The translations under genes were made by a program, and so were the position numbers. The notes beneath the pieces were generated by a model that searched no databases, was not told the DNA's origin, and was given only the letters and a program-made list of their open reading frames with translations. Below are positions 1 to 9,504 of a DNA stretch of 64,000 bases, piece by piece. The stretch is from Anadara kagoshimensis. Lineage: Eukaryota > Mollusca > Bivalvia > Arcoida > Arcidae. The stretch is from positions 50,458,234-50,522,233 of the forward strand of contig CM037869.1 in NCBI GenBank assembly GCA_021292105.1, given 5' to 3'. The stretch's first letter is position 1. Every line of letters starts with the position of its first letter.

Positions 1-504
1 TCTATGGTCTATACGTCTTTCGCCTGTAGTGTTTGTTCCACAGGGGCCAGTTTCATAATAAAATTTAAAAAATACTGATAAGTATATAAAAAAGTGTTAA
101 GGGCAACAACGAATCGGATCGTTCAAGTGTAGGTGGTCCGATAAAACTCTACATTACTTTTTTAATTTGTGTCCGATCATCGTGATCTTAGTGTCATTTT
201 GTTCCCAGATAAATATTCCTTAAGTTGGCATTCAATTTTTGGACATAATTTAAAATCTAAATAAAATGTTCAAACGGAAATCACAGAAAAACAGTGTAAT
301 TTTGCCCGATGTAGCTAAGCCCGTCCATGTAAAAGTAGCTTAAAATTCGCATTACGCTCATGTTTTTCACTATCAGCGTCCGTGTCAACTACAAATGCTG
401 ATGCGAATCGAAGAACTAAATAAAAAGCAATAAATTTCAAAGGTAACCGTTACTTATTCTAAATCTATAAGCGATTATATCCTATTTTGTTCCAACACGG
501 ACCA

Positions 505-580
505 ACGTTGGACCGGATTTCGAACCCGGACTTCCCGCACTTTTGGCGAGTGCTCTACCACTAAGGTACCCAGACCGCTA
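505..580 (-). repeat. tRNA-like sequence, SINE head or tRNA pseudogene
   Basis: Minus strand reads TTAGTGGTAGAGCACTCGCC (A box) and GGTTCGAAATCC (B box) at tRNA spacing. Acceptor pairing is poor, so a functional tRNA is unlikely. Confidence 0.5.
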
Positions 581-629
581 CATTCTATTATATATCATAA
601 TTACATATTATACCAGTTTTAATTTAACA

Positions 630-673
630 GCACTAGACGGCCGTTTCGGAATACAATTCCTCATCAGTAGTGC
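630..673 (-). ncRNA. Type I hammerhead ribozyme, intact core
   Basis: On the minus strand: stem I GCACTA, core CTGATGA, stem II GGAAT/ATTCC with TGT loop, core GAAAC, palindromic GGCC loop on a two-pair stem III, cleavage triplet GTC, then TAGTGC closing stem I. Every catalytic core base is present. Minimal stem III with a palindromic loop is known from Penelope-like and retrozyme hammerheads and is thought to work as a dimer. Confidence 0.85.
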
Positions 674-967
674 TTGGACCAAAATTATGAAACCAAAATT
701 ATTTTGAAGAAGTTAAAAAACTACCCAAAGGACCAGAATATATTTTACCAAATTAAACTAAGGAAATACTTTGCATGAGGGAGTATACCTAAGTTTTGAG
801 AAATTTCAAATTTTGATTTGCAGGAAATTTAGACAAGTATAGTACATTTCTGACAAGAATACGAAATCATTGACTACTGAGTTTGTGATATCCTCGGGGC
901 ACCAGCAATCAGCAGAGATATCGGCTCAGAAGTTTAAATTACATATTAAACCAGTTTTAATTTAACA

Positions 968-1011
968 GCACTAGACGGCCGTTTAGGAATTCAATTCCTC
1001 ATCAGTAGTGC
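968..1011 (-). ncRNA. Hammerhead ribozyme motif, core mutated
   Basis: Same layout as the 630 copy, but GAAAC reads TAAAC after stem II; the changed G is a catalytic base, so this copy is probably inactive. Stem II arms still pair (GGAATTGAATTCC). Confidence 0.75.
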
Positions 1012-1305
1012 TTGGACAAAAATTATGAAACCAAAATTATTTTGAAGAAGTTAAAAAGCTACCCAAAGGACCAAAATATATTTTAACAAATTAAGCTAAG
1101 GAAGTACTTTGCATGAGGGAGTTTACCTTAGTTTTTGAGAAATTTCAAATTTTAACTTGCAGGAAATTTAGACAATTATAGTACATTTCTGACAAGAATA
1201 CGAAATTATTGCTACTGAGTTTGTGACATCCTCGGGGCACCAGCCACCAGCAGAGATATCGGCTCAGAAGTTTAAATTACATATTATACCAGTTTTAATT
1301 TAACA

Positions 1306-1347
1306 GCACTAGACGGCCGTTTCAGAATTCAATTCCTCATCAGTAGT
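1306..1347 (-). ncRNA. Hammerhead motif, core intact, stem I split by insertion
   Basis: CTGATGA, GAAAC, GGCC and GTC are all present, but the CACTA-end foldback element has landed in stem I right after AGT. Confidence 0.75.
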
Positions 1348-1971
1348 CACTAGAAGGGGGTTTTACCGGAATAATTGCGAAATTCCGGAATAGTAAGACA
1401 CTTTCCGTAATCTTTGCGAAAATCCGGAATATTTAGATCAAATCCGGAAATTTTAGACCAAATCCGAAATAATCAGACAAAATCCGAAATAATTGGTCAA
1501 AATCCGGAATAATAGGAATATTTTTACGGTAAATTTTACGGATTCTAAAAATTCCGGTAAGTGTCTGATTATTACGGTAACTTGTCTGATTATTCCGGTA
1601 AAAGACTGATTATTACGGTAAAAATCTAATTATTCCGGCAAATGTCCAATTATTACGGTAATTTTTTTTTTTTTTTAAATTATTTTTTAGAAAATTTCCC
1701 GTAATAATTGGACATTTACCGGAATAATTATACTTTTACCGTAATAATCAGTCATTTTCCGGAATAATCAGACACTTACCGTAATTTTTAGATTATGGAA
1801 AACTTACCGTAACAAAAAAGTCCAATTATTCCGGATTTTGCCTGATTATTCCGGATTTTACCGGTTTATTCCGGACTTTACCTGATTATTCCGGATTCTT
1901 TTGGTTTATTCTGGAATTGGTCTGATTATTCCGGATTTTCGCAATTATTCCGGTAAAACCCCCTTATAGTG
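1348..1971 (+). mobile_element. 624-bp CACTA-end foldback element, copy 1
   Basis: Ends CACTAGAAGGGGG and CCCCCTTATAGTG, flanked by AGT on both sides; removing element plus one AGT restores the hammerhead unit (cagtagtgc). Almost the whole element is two inverted arms built from variants of ccggaataatcag and tacggtaa, so it can fold into one long hairpin. CACTA ends with 3-bp duplication are hallmarks of CACTA (CMC/EnSpm) DNA transposons; no transposase, so non-autonomous. Confidence 0.8.
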
Positions 1972-2033
1972 AGTGCATGGACCAAAATTATGAAACCAAA
2001 ATTATTTGACGATGTTAAAAAGCTACCCATAAA

Positions 2034-2657
2034 CACTAGAAGGAGGTTTTACCGGAATAATTGCGAAAATCCGGAATAATCAGACCAAATCCGGAATAAA
2101 CCAAATCAATCCGGAATAATCAGGTAAAGTCCGGAATAAACCGGTAAAATCCGGAATAATCAGGCAAAATCCGGAATAATTGGACTATTTTGTTACGGTA
2201 AGTTTTCCGTAATCTAAAAATTACGGTAAGTGTCTGATTATTCCGGAAAATGACTGATTATTACGGTAAAAGTCTAATTATTCCGGCAAATGTCCAATTA
2301 TTACGGTAAATTTTCTAAAAAATAACAATTTTCTTTTAAAAATTTACCGTAATAATTGGACATTTGCCGGAATAATTAGATTTTTACCGTAATAATCAGT
2401 CTTTTACCGGAATTATCAGACAAATTACCGTAATAATCAGACACTTACCGGAATTTTTAGAATCCGTAAAATTTACCGTAAAAATATTCTTATCATTCCG
2501 GATTTTGACTAATTATTCCGGATTTTGTCTGATTATTTCGGATTTGGCCTAAAAATTCCGGATTTGATCTAAACATTCCGGATTTTCGCAAAGATTACGG
2601 AAAGTGTCTTACTATTCCGGAATTTCGCAATTATTCCGGTAAAACCCCCTTCTAGTG
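2034..2657 (-). mobile_element. 624-bp CACTA-end foldback element, copy 2, inverted
   Basis: Same 624-bp length, ends CACTAGAAGGAGG and CCTTCTAGTG, flanked by AAA on both sides. Its right arm is the reverse complement of copy 1's left arm, so the two copies are in opposite orientation 62 bp apart. Confidence 0.8.
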
Positions 2658-3440
2658 AAATAAAAGAATTGGGCAGAAAAGTCATTATGAAAAGTTTAGT
2701 GGGTTTATTTTACATTTATGAACTTTTTTAAAATTAAATTAATTCAGTTTTATTTATTCATGTTATTTGTTTATTTTTTATGACCTATTAAATAGTATAT
2801 TTAAATTAACAATTTGGAATAAAAATTTATCATTTCGATTCTCATCATTTTCCTAATAGTAATCATTGAAATTATTTTTCTTACGCTTACGATTAATTGA
2901 AATTTTAATTGTCATCATTTTTTCCCTATAGGCTTTTTACCACACACTTTTATTCTAATCGGTTTACTTGCGATTATTTTCAGAAAAAATAGTTTTAAAT
3001 TGTATTAATTGTTTTAAGCCTCCTCCGTAGATTTTTTTATGTAATAAATTCTTTTGTTTAGAATGGTTTTATCTCTTCAATTTAAAATGTATGGTCAGTT
3101 GAGGAATGGTGGAGGGAACCTAAGAGCCGGTGAAATCCACCGACCTTCGATTAGCAAACTTGGAAACTTTATGCGACTAAAACTGCGAATTTTAGGAGCG
3201 AGAGACGTTTTAATCCATGATTTCTCGGCTATCGATTTTTTTTTTAAAAAATCCTTTTATCTATCGCAAAAAATTAACTGTCTCTTGGTGATTGAAATGA
3301 CAAGTATTTTCATTTGCCAAATGTTTTCTGTTGATGTCAGCAGTTACTATTGATTCAATCGCCACTTCCTAGTATGTGCACTGCGTTATCTATGCAATGT
3401 GTTTTTTATATAAAGATCCAACAATCAGTTTACACTTAAA
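2658..3440. other. AT-rich sequence, no gene seen
   Basis: Low-complexity AT-rich DNA. A 99-codon open frame at 3054-3353 has no recognisable domain, signal or splice context and is judged chance. Confidence 0.5.
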
Positions 3441-3640
3441 CTTAAACTGAAAATGCCACATCAGATCAAACTCGTGAAAGTTCACTACAGAGGTGAGGCC
3501 GGTGCTCCGGGATGTTAACACACCCGTTTATCTAGCTACACCCGCAACGTTTGAAATCAAAATTGGAATTTAAAAAGATTAGTAACAATGGAGCTTGAAA
3601 TATATCCAGATATATCATGCTTGTCGATATTAGTGTGATG
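3440..3640 (+). repeat. Repeat B copy, diverged
   Basis: Carries gtgaaagttcac, gaggccggtgctccgg and tctagctacacccg, the middle of repeat B described at 26225. Confidence 0.6.
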
Positions 3641-3659
3641 ACGGTTATTGAAATTTTGG

Positions 3660-3960
3660 GGCCCTTTATAAGCCTAGTCTTGAAATATTCTTGAGTCGAC
3701 CATTTTTTTGTAAACACTTTGCTTCGTTATATAAGGTTTCCGTATATTGAGAACAAGCTCTACCATACTGTATTAATTGCAAAAAGTAAAAGACAGGCAT
3801 ATCGTTGAATAAAAAAGAAAAGTTGACAAAAAACAATTGAAGTCATTGCGTTTGTCATACAGTTCTCTATATATCATGTTATGTAAAAATGGTAACGAAA
3901 GAAAGATAAAGAAATTTGAATTGAGCTCTGTATAATTTTTTTTGTCATCCTTCAAAGCGA
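3660..3960 (-). pseudogene. Penelope-like RT fragment
   Basis: Minus strand reads ELYDKRNDFNC then IQYGRACSQY in neighbouring frames, matching the segment after the YIDD motif of Penelope-like reverse transcriptases (KLYDKRNDF...IRYGRA). Frames are broken. Flanked by repeat B as at 24.8 kb. Confidence 0.6.
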
Positions 3961-5841
3961 TACCAGTTTCATTTTTTACTTCGATTTCGTATTATTTGAC
4001 GCGTTGGAGCCGTGTGTTAATGGAGTCCTATATTTTTGTGATATACGAGTTTCTTCCCTTTTACCGCGTCGCGTTCGTTTATGATTTCCGAACATATTTC
4101 CATGTACCACGGCAAGCTAACCAACCGCTATTGGAGAGGTTTTTAGAGGGTTACAATATAACTTATTTTTATCAAGCCAAAACCGTAATAAACAAACGCG
4201 GGATGCTGGTTGGTTGAAAGTTGCGTAACGTCGCATCAGCGATTTTTCAGCTATTCTCGACGAAAAATGTCTTGGTAATCTCTATGGGTTAATATATGAA
4301 CAAGTTCGTGTATGCATGTGATGTGCGAGTGTTTTATGGTCTGATTTGAACTAGCGCGCATTCAGGGCGACTTTAATGTACTAGCTCACAGAGTACGCCG
4401 CAGACAGGCGTACCACTCCCCAAGTTACATTATACTGATATCAGGTGAACCAGTAACGATCAATGGTAGACTATTTACTTTCCAACATGTGGTCTGAGAG
4501 GGGCTCAAATTCAGTGGTTAGAGACCCTGGATTTGTAGACTAAAGTCATGCCATTAGGCCAACGCGGCCTCCAGCAGATTAATAATGATATTTGCCCTAG
4601 TCGAGATTCTCTCATTCATATCTTGGCTATTCATATATACACATCGGAGAACTTTCGGAATTCGAACTGGCAAACTAGCAGTATACTCTTCCAGATTCGA
4701 GTCTTAACCTAGCCAGCGAGAGGTGATGTGATCCTTAAGTAAGCCATGAATATATATAAAATATTGATTTGATATTATTATGCTATTTTATGGAGTAAAA
4801 GTCAAATTTGAAGCGGAGTAGCTTTATATCCTTCTCGAGCATCTTGAAGGTCATTTCAAGAATTGATATCTGATTACCTTTGGTCAGCAAGCTGACACTC
4901 TTTCTTGCATAAAAATCTCCCCGCTTAAAAGATCGAACGTAGGTAACCTAAAGGCTATTTGATAAGCAAGCTAAAGTTTTAGATAGTTCGACCATTAAGA
5001 CCCCTAGACAAAAATGCAAAGGTAGAAACTCTATTTATAACAGCGTGTATCGAGTTCCCTTAATTAAATTAGTGTTTCTAGGCGCCACAGTGAGTAGTAT
5101 CGTCAGAAATGGCGATACTTTGAATTCGCCAGTATCTAATATCGCGGAATTACAAAACAAGTATGTCGCTAGAATATGCAAGTTATGATAGTGATCTTCC
5201 ATATTTTGTTTTTATTTGGAACTTTGATGATAATCCTGTCTTTCATGTTAAAACTGTATGGTTTTACAAGTTTTCAAATATTTTAAGGCACTTTCATCTA
5301 ATGACGCTCTAAAAAAAGCTAAACTAGCGGAATTTTGATAATTGCGAGCACTGGATTTCTTAGTTTTTATCCTTTTAAGTTCGGAATAAAAACAAAATAT
5401 GGGGGACTACTATTATTAATGGCGTGTTCTAGTTGCATCTAATTTCGCGTGCCGACACATAAGCATCAATCGTAGAAGAAAACCCTCCCTGCCATTGCAA
5501 TAAGCGCACTGCAAAAGTGCTACTTTCTTTTCGGACAGATCCTTTAGTGAAAAAGTATCAGCTTGCGTTTTTTTCCTCCACATCTGACTTCCTTGATTGA
5601 TGTATGTTAAAAATCTTGACGGAATGTATAAAACAATGATAATACGTTTCTCCTATATTCACTGAAAGTGTGAAAAATAACATGTAAAAAGAAATGAAAT
5701 TGAAAGAACATATATAAAACTCATAATGTGTCCATTAAACATTCATAAAATGATAAAAATATTATATAATTAATCTGGTATTTTAATATCGCCTCAATTG
5801 ACTGGTGGGTCATATGGGGCTGGAAGATCATGGAGCAATAT
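3961..5841. other. Spacer, no gene or clear repeat recognised
   Basis: Mixed AT-rich sequence. The 91-codon frame at 3942-4217 has no recognisable features. Around 4380-4600 there are faint tRNA-SINE-like words but nothing firm. Confidence 0.4.
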
Positions 5842-6084
5842 TATAGGCAAAGAGCATTGACCTGTCCGCTTGACTTTTGATTTAAATATTCATTATGGAC
5901 GAGTAAATTTAGGTAATAGGGAACACGCGTGTATATTTCCTATACCTGATGTGAACTCTAATCATGGGCAATGTGTATATGTATTAACTGCGAATACTTA
6001 TACTACCTTTGCATTTAGTGGACCTTCCTATATGAATTTTACTAATGAAAGGTTAAAGGGACAGGTCAATGTTGTTAACCTATA
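5842..6084. mobile_element. Element C copy 1, inverted-terminal-repeat MITE-like
   Basis: Starts tataggcaaagagcattgac ctgtccg and ends with the near reverse complement ggacaggtcaatgttgttaa cctata, giving terminal inverted repeats of about 35 bp. The interior matches the copy at 39751-39990 in reverse. The 87-codon frame inside is a by-product. Confidence 0.7.
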
Positions 6085-6861
6085 CATGCTTTGGTTAAAA
6101 AAATGTTTACAATACAAAAAAGTACCTGCATAATGATGATTTAGTTAATTAAAATTTCAAACATTAAAAATAAATAATCAAAACATATTTGTCTTACAAT
6201 TGCTGCATTGTTCCTGATAAGAGTTGTGGACGGAGAAACATATTGGCATCAAAAGTTTAAAAGCCTAAGTGCAGCGAACGATACGTGGCTTAAAACAGGT
6301 TGTGGCCTATTTTTGAATTCAGCGTATTTCTTACAAAAGCAAAATTTACCCTCATCAAATATGCACACTTTGTAATCAGAAAACAGTTTTAATTTGTATT
6401 TACACTATTGGTTATTTCAAAGAGAAGTGTGGTCAGCCCTTTTCTTTTTAAAATATTCAATTATAAGATTGTTCATCTTTTAACGATGTTTTGGAAAATT
6501 AAGCACATCTTTTTTTATTAAAATTTCCTTAGAATTTTCGAACGAGCTCATCTTTGCTCATTTTTATACTGGCCCGATTTGTTCCCTGTTTGCTTAAGTT
6601 TATTACATAGTGACCCACATTTATTATTTTTTGGTTAGGTATTGTATCTAAAGTAAAACAAGATGTTAATATAAGTACCAACATTCAATCTCTTCTCCAG
6701 TTGTCGGTAAACCGTAATTCCCCCCCCCCCTTTTGATTAACTTGTAATTGAAATGGAGATCAGATTTAAATCAACAATACGTGAAATATTTAACTAAATA
6801 ATGATAAAAAACCAAATGATATTTCAAATTACCAAAATAAATTTGAAAGTTTTTAAATATT

Positions 6862-7053
6862 GAATTACATATTATACAGCACTAGACGGCCGTTTCAGAA
6901 TACAATTCCTCATCAGTAGTGCTTGGACCAAAATTATGAAACCAAAATTATTTTAAAGATCTTGACGAGCTACCTTAAGGACCGAAATAAAGGACCGAAA
7001 TATATTTTACCAAATTAAGCTTAGGGAATACTTTGCATGAGGGAGTTTATCTT

Positions 7054-7095
<42 letters not shown>

Positions 7096-7185
7096 CAAAT
7101 TTTAATTTTCAGGAAATTCAGACAATTAAAGTATATTTCTGACAATAATTCGAAATTATTGCCTACTCCGTTTGTGATATATTAG
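6862..7185 (-). repeat. Retrozyme-like unit, single copy with poly-T
   Basis: Body matches the 338-bp unit (gtgcttggaccaaaattatg, gcatgagggagtttat). A run of about 37 T at 7056-7092 replaces part of it. Confidence 0.75.
6879..6922 (-). ncRNA. Hammerhead ribozyme motif, core intact
   Basis: CTGATGA, GAAAC, GGCC and GTC all present; stem II closes with one G-U pair; stem I GCACTA/TAGTGC intact. Confidence 0.8.
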
Positions 7186-7186
7186 T

Positions 7187-7265
7187 ATAACTTCCATTGC
7201 CGCACAAAGCAAACTGAATAACGCTTTAGCAGGATTAGTATACTGTGTAAGGCAATGGAAGTTAT
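7187..7265. mobile_element. 79-bp element with perfect 15-bp inverted ends
   Basis: ATAACTTCCATTGCC at 7187-7201 is repeated inverted at 7251-7265. It lies at the end of the retrozyme-like unit. Small MITE or recombined relic; no further evidence. Confidence 0.45.
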
Positions 7266-7945
7266 AGCATTATAAACGCCATTTCTAAATAATTCAATGA
7301 TTATATATACATTTTGCATTTTTTTATTTTCGTTTTAGTTATTCTGAAAAAAATAAAATAAAAACACTGTCGTGAATATAGTGTATATGGATTAACATGT
7401 TTGTTTTAATGGATATGAATTATCAAAATATATACATAAATAAAATAATGAAACTCTTGCATCAATATCTTTCCATATGTATTTTATATGCGTGAAACTG
7501 TAAAAAAAACACGAAATAACGAACAAAATCAAACAAAATTAGAATGAACAAGTATTAAAACCAAAGGAAAAACATTTGCATATTTAATATGTAATATTAA
7601 ACTTCTCCATTTAGATGTAAAAATGTTAATACAGGAATAAAAAAAGCATGAATTCCGAAAACCAAGGTATTACAAAAAACAGCATACTAAATAACAAAAA
7701 TATATATGTTGAGATAGACTTTGAGATAGATACATATTCCTAAAACAAGATTACTTCTTTTTCTATAAAAGTTCAATGTCACTTTTATCACTATTTACTC
7801 TTTAAATGTGTAGGCTCTTTTTAAAGGTACTTCATAGCTAACCAAGAGGTTGTCAACTTTAATTTAAACATATTTGAGATATGTACTTTCAGGTAACATA
7901 CCACCGTAACAAATCGATGTGAATTCGGCGCAAAAAAGCAAAGAC
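7266..7945. other. AT-rich spacer, nothing recognised
   Basis: No coding frame or repeat signature seen. Confidence 0.4.
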
Positions 7946-8225
7946 CATTATCTACCCTAATAACCTTACAAAAACCGCTGTCCTTTTGGAAAACTTTTTC
8001 AGAGACTGAGACAAAAGTAACAGACTACGTCAAATAATGTCACGAAACATTTATTTTGGAGATACAGGAAAAACAAATACCAAAAGAGTTATCTACCCTA
8101 ATACCTTTAAGGCACAAAAACTGCTATTATTTTGCAAAAAATTTCAAATTCAAAAGTAAAATTCTTTAACTACGTCAAATGATGCTACGATACATTTTTA
8201 GGAGTCACAGGACAAGTATATAAAT
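7946..8225. repeat. Diverged tandem duplication, about 140-bp unit, two copies
   Basis: Both halves share ttatctaccctaat, acaaaaac, gctgt/gctatt, aaaagtaa, actacgtcaaa and the order of these words. It lies in the 3' flank of gene 1. Confidence 0.6.
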
Positions 8226-8792
8226 CGCCAAAAACCAGATTATGCGCCATTTCTATTTATTTTAATACAACATGTAATATCAATAAAAATTAGAATGGAA
8301 CTGATAAAATGGTACGTTTTTTGCTTAGTAACAAAATGAAAAGCACTGTGTCAAACAAAAACAAATTATTGTTATTTCAATAAAGAACATTAGTAATTTA
8401 AATATATCCATGATCATTTTGGATATAGAGCTAAGATTTGAAAGAATGGTGGTAGGAAGGATACATCTGCAATAAACAAATAAAAGCCTCTGTGTTACTC
8501 AGAAACTAAAAGTAGCATTTACAGAAACGTGCGTTTTAGTTCAGTTGGACTGAGTAGTACGGATACTCTACAACACATCAGAAAATGTATTGGTAGCATC
8601 TTCAAAATCACTCACAAACATATCGGTCTAGGTCAGAAAAGCAAACTTTGGAGAACTGACCTGTATTTGCCACTTTAATTTATGTTATAGTACATTTTAA
8701 AAATACCAGATTCATGTTTTTAAAAATCATTTTCTCATTTCCTTTTTACGGAAATTCAAATCATTGGAAATTGAAAACATTAACTTAACTGT
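8226..8792 (-). other. Probable gene 1 3' UTR
   Basis: AT-rich stretch directly downstream of the stop; reverse-strand AATAAA hexamers occur (e.g. about 8255). No other feature. Confidence 0.3.
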
Positions 8793-9504
8793 TTAAGTAT
8801 CAAGCATGTCAATTGCCCTGTCGATTATATCATTTGAATCTGAATCATTTGAATCAGATTCTGACAAAGTTGTTATTGATTCGCTTGAATTTTGTGAATC
8901 TGGCTTCGATTCGGTAAAAACTGGTAATGGTACATCGTTTGAATAGGGCGATGCTTGAATTGGTCCGTTTGCAGCTGGTAAACTAGGCCTCGATTCGTTT
9001 GAAGCAGGAAAACTCGGCCTTGATTCGTTTGAAGCAAGTAAACCTGGCCTTGATTCGTTTGAAGCAGGTAAACTCGGGATTGTTTCATTTGAAGTAGGTA
9101 TTGATTCGTTTGAAGCAGGTAAACTCGGGCTTGTTTCATTTGAAGCAGGTAAACTCGGGCTTGTTTCGTTTGAAGCAGGTAAACTCGGGCTTGTTTCATT
9201 TGAAGCAGGTAAACTCGGCCTTGTTTCGTTTGAAACAGGTAAACCCGGCCTTGTTTCGTTTGAATCAGGTAAACCTTGCCTTGATTCGTTTGAATCAGGT
9301 GAAATCGGCATTGATTCGATTGAAGCAAGTGAACCCAGCCTTGATTCCTTCAATTTAAATTCTATTGTATTTGCTGATGTTGGCCTTCCGTTTGTAGGTC
9401 CAGCTGTTTCGAAGAGAAATGAAGACAGGTTGCTGTTTGTCCTTTTCTTGAAAAAACTTAAGGTATCATCTTCCTTTGGCTTACCACACGCAATGATGGA
9501 GTGA
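8793..9504 (-). CDS. Gene 1 exon 19: cytoplasmic tail with decapeptide repeats
   Basis: 712 nt ending TAA at 8795-8793. After a 60-residue lead (CGKPKEDDTLSFFKKR, FLFETAGPTNGRP) come about eleven copies of a ten-residue unit, SNETSPSLPA and variants (SNESRPGLLA, SNETRPGLPV), then an acidic end with SESDSNDSDSND. Serine- and proline-rich, low complexity, probably disordered. Gene 2's tail has no such repeat. Long open frames on other frames here are shadows of the 30-nt repeat. Confidence 0.85.

Larger units (their letters stand above)
599..1347 (-). repeat. Tandem 338-bp hammerhead-bearing units (retrozyme-like)
   Basis: Three hammerhead motifs start at 630, 968 and 1306, spaced exactly 338 bp, with the sequence between them repeated nearly base for base (atgaaaccaaaattatttt, gcatgagggagt, tttgtgatatcctcggggca). 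A 300-400-bp unit in short tandem arrays with type I hammerheads is the architecture of metazoan retrozymes, non-autonomous elements thought to move through circular RNA. The third unit is interrupted by a foldback element at 1348 and resumes at 1972-2033. Confidence 0.8.

Noticed and set aside
505..580. Functional tRNA gene
   Set aside because: A and B boxes are present but the acceptor arms do not pair well and the flanks look like a repeat.
1348..2657. CRISPR-like or satellite array because of the recurring ccggaataat units
   Set aside because: Units vary in length, there are no unique spacers, and the whole is explained by two elements with CACTA ends and target duplications.
3054..3353. 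99-codon open frame
   Set aside because: No domain, no signal, no splice context, biased AT-driven composition.
5870..6133. 87-codon frame as a gene
   Set aside because: It lies inside element C with inverted ends and is not kept in the other copy.
6721..6730. Poly-C run, and the G run at 12399, as quadruplex sites
   Set aside because: Single short runs without the spaced tracts needed.
8873..9358. Open frames of 151 and 85 codons in other frames or strand over the gene 1 tail
   Set aside because: They arise because the 30-nt coding repeat has no stops in several frames; the 186-codon frame joins correctly to the transmembrane exon.
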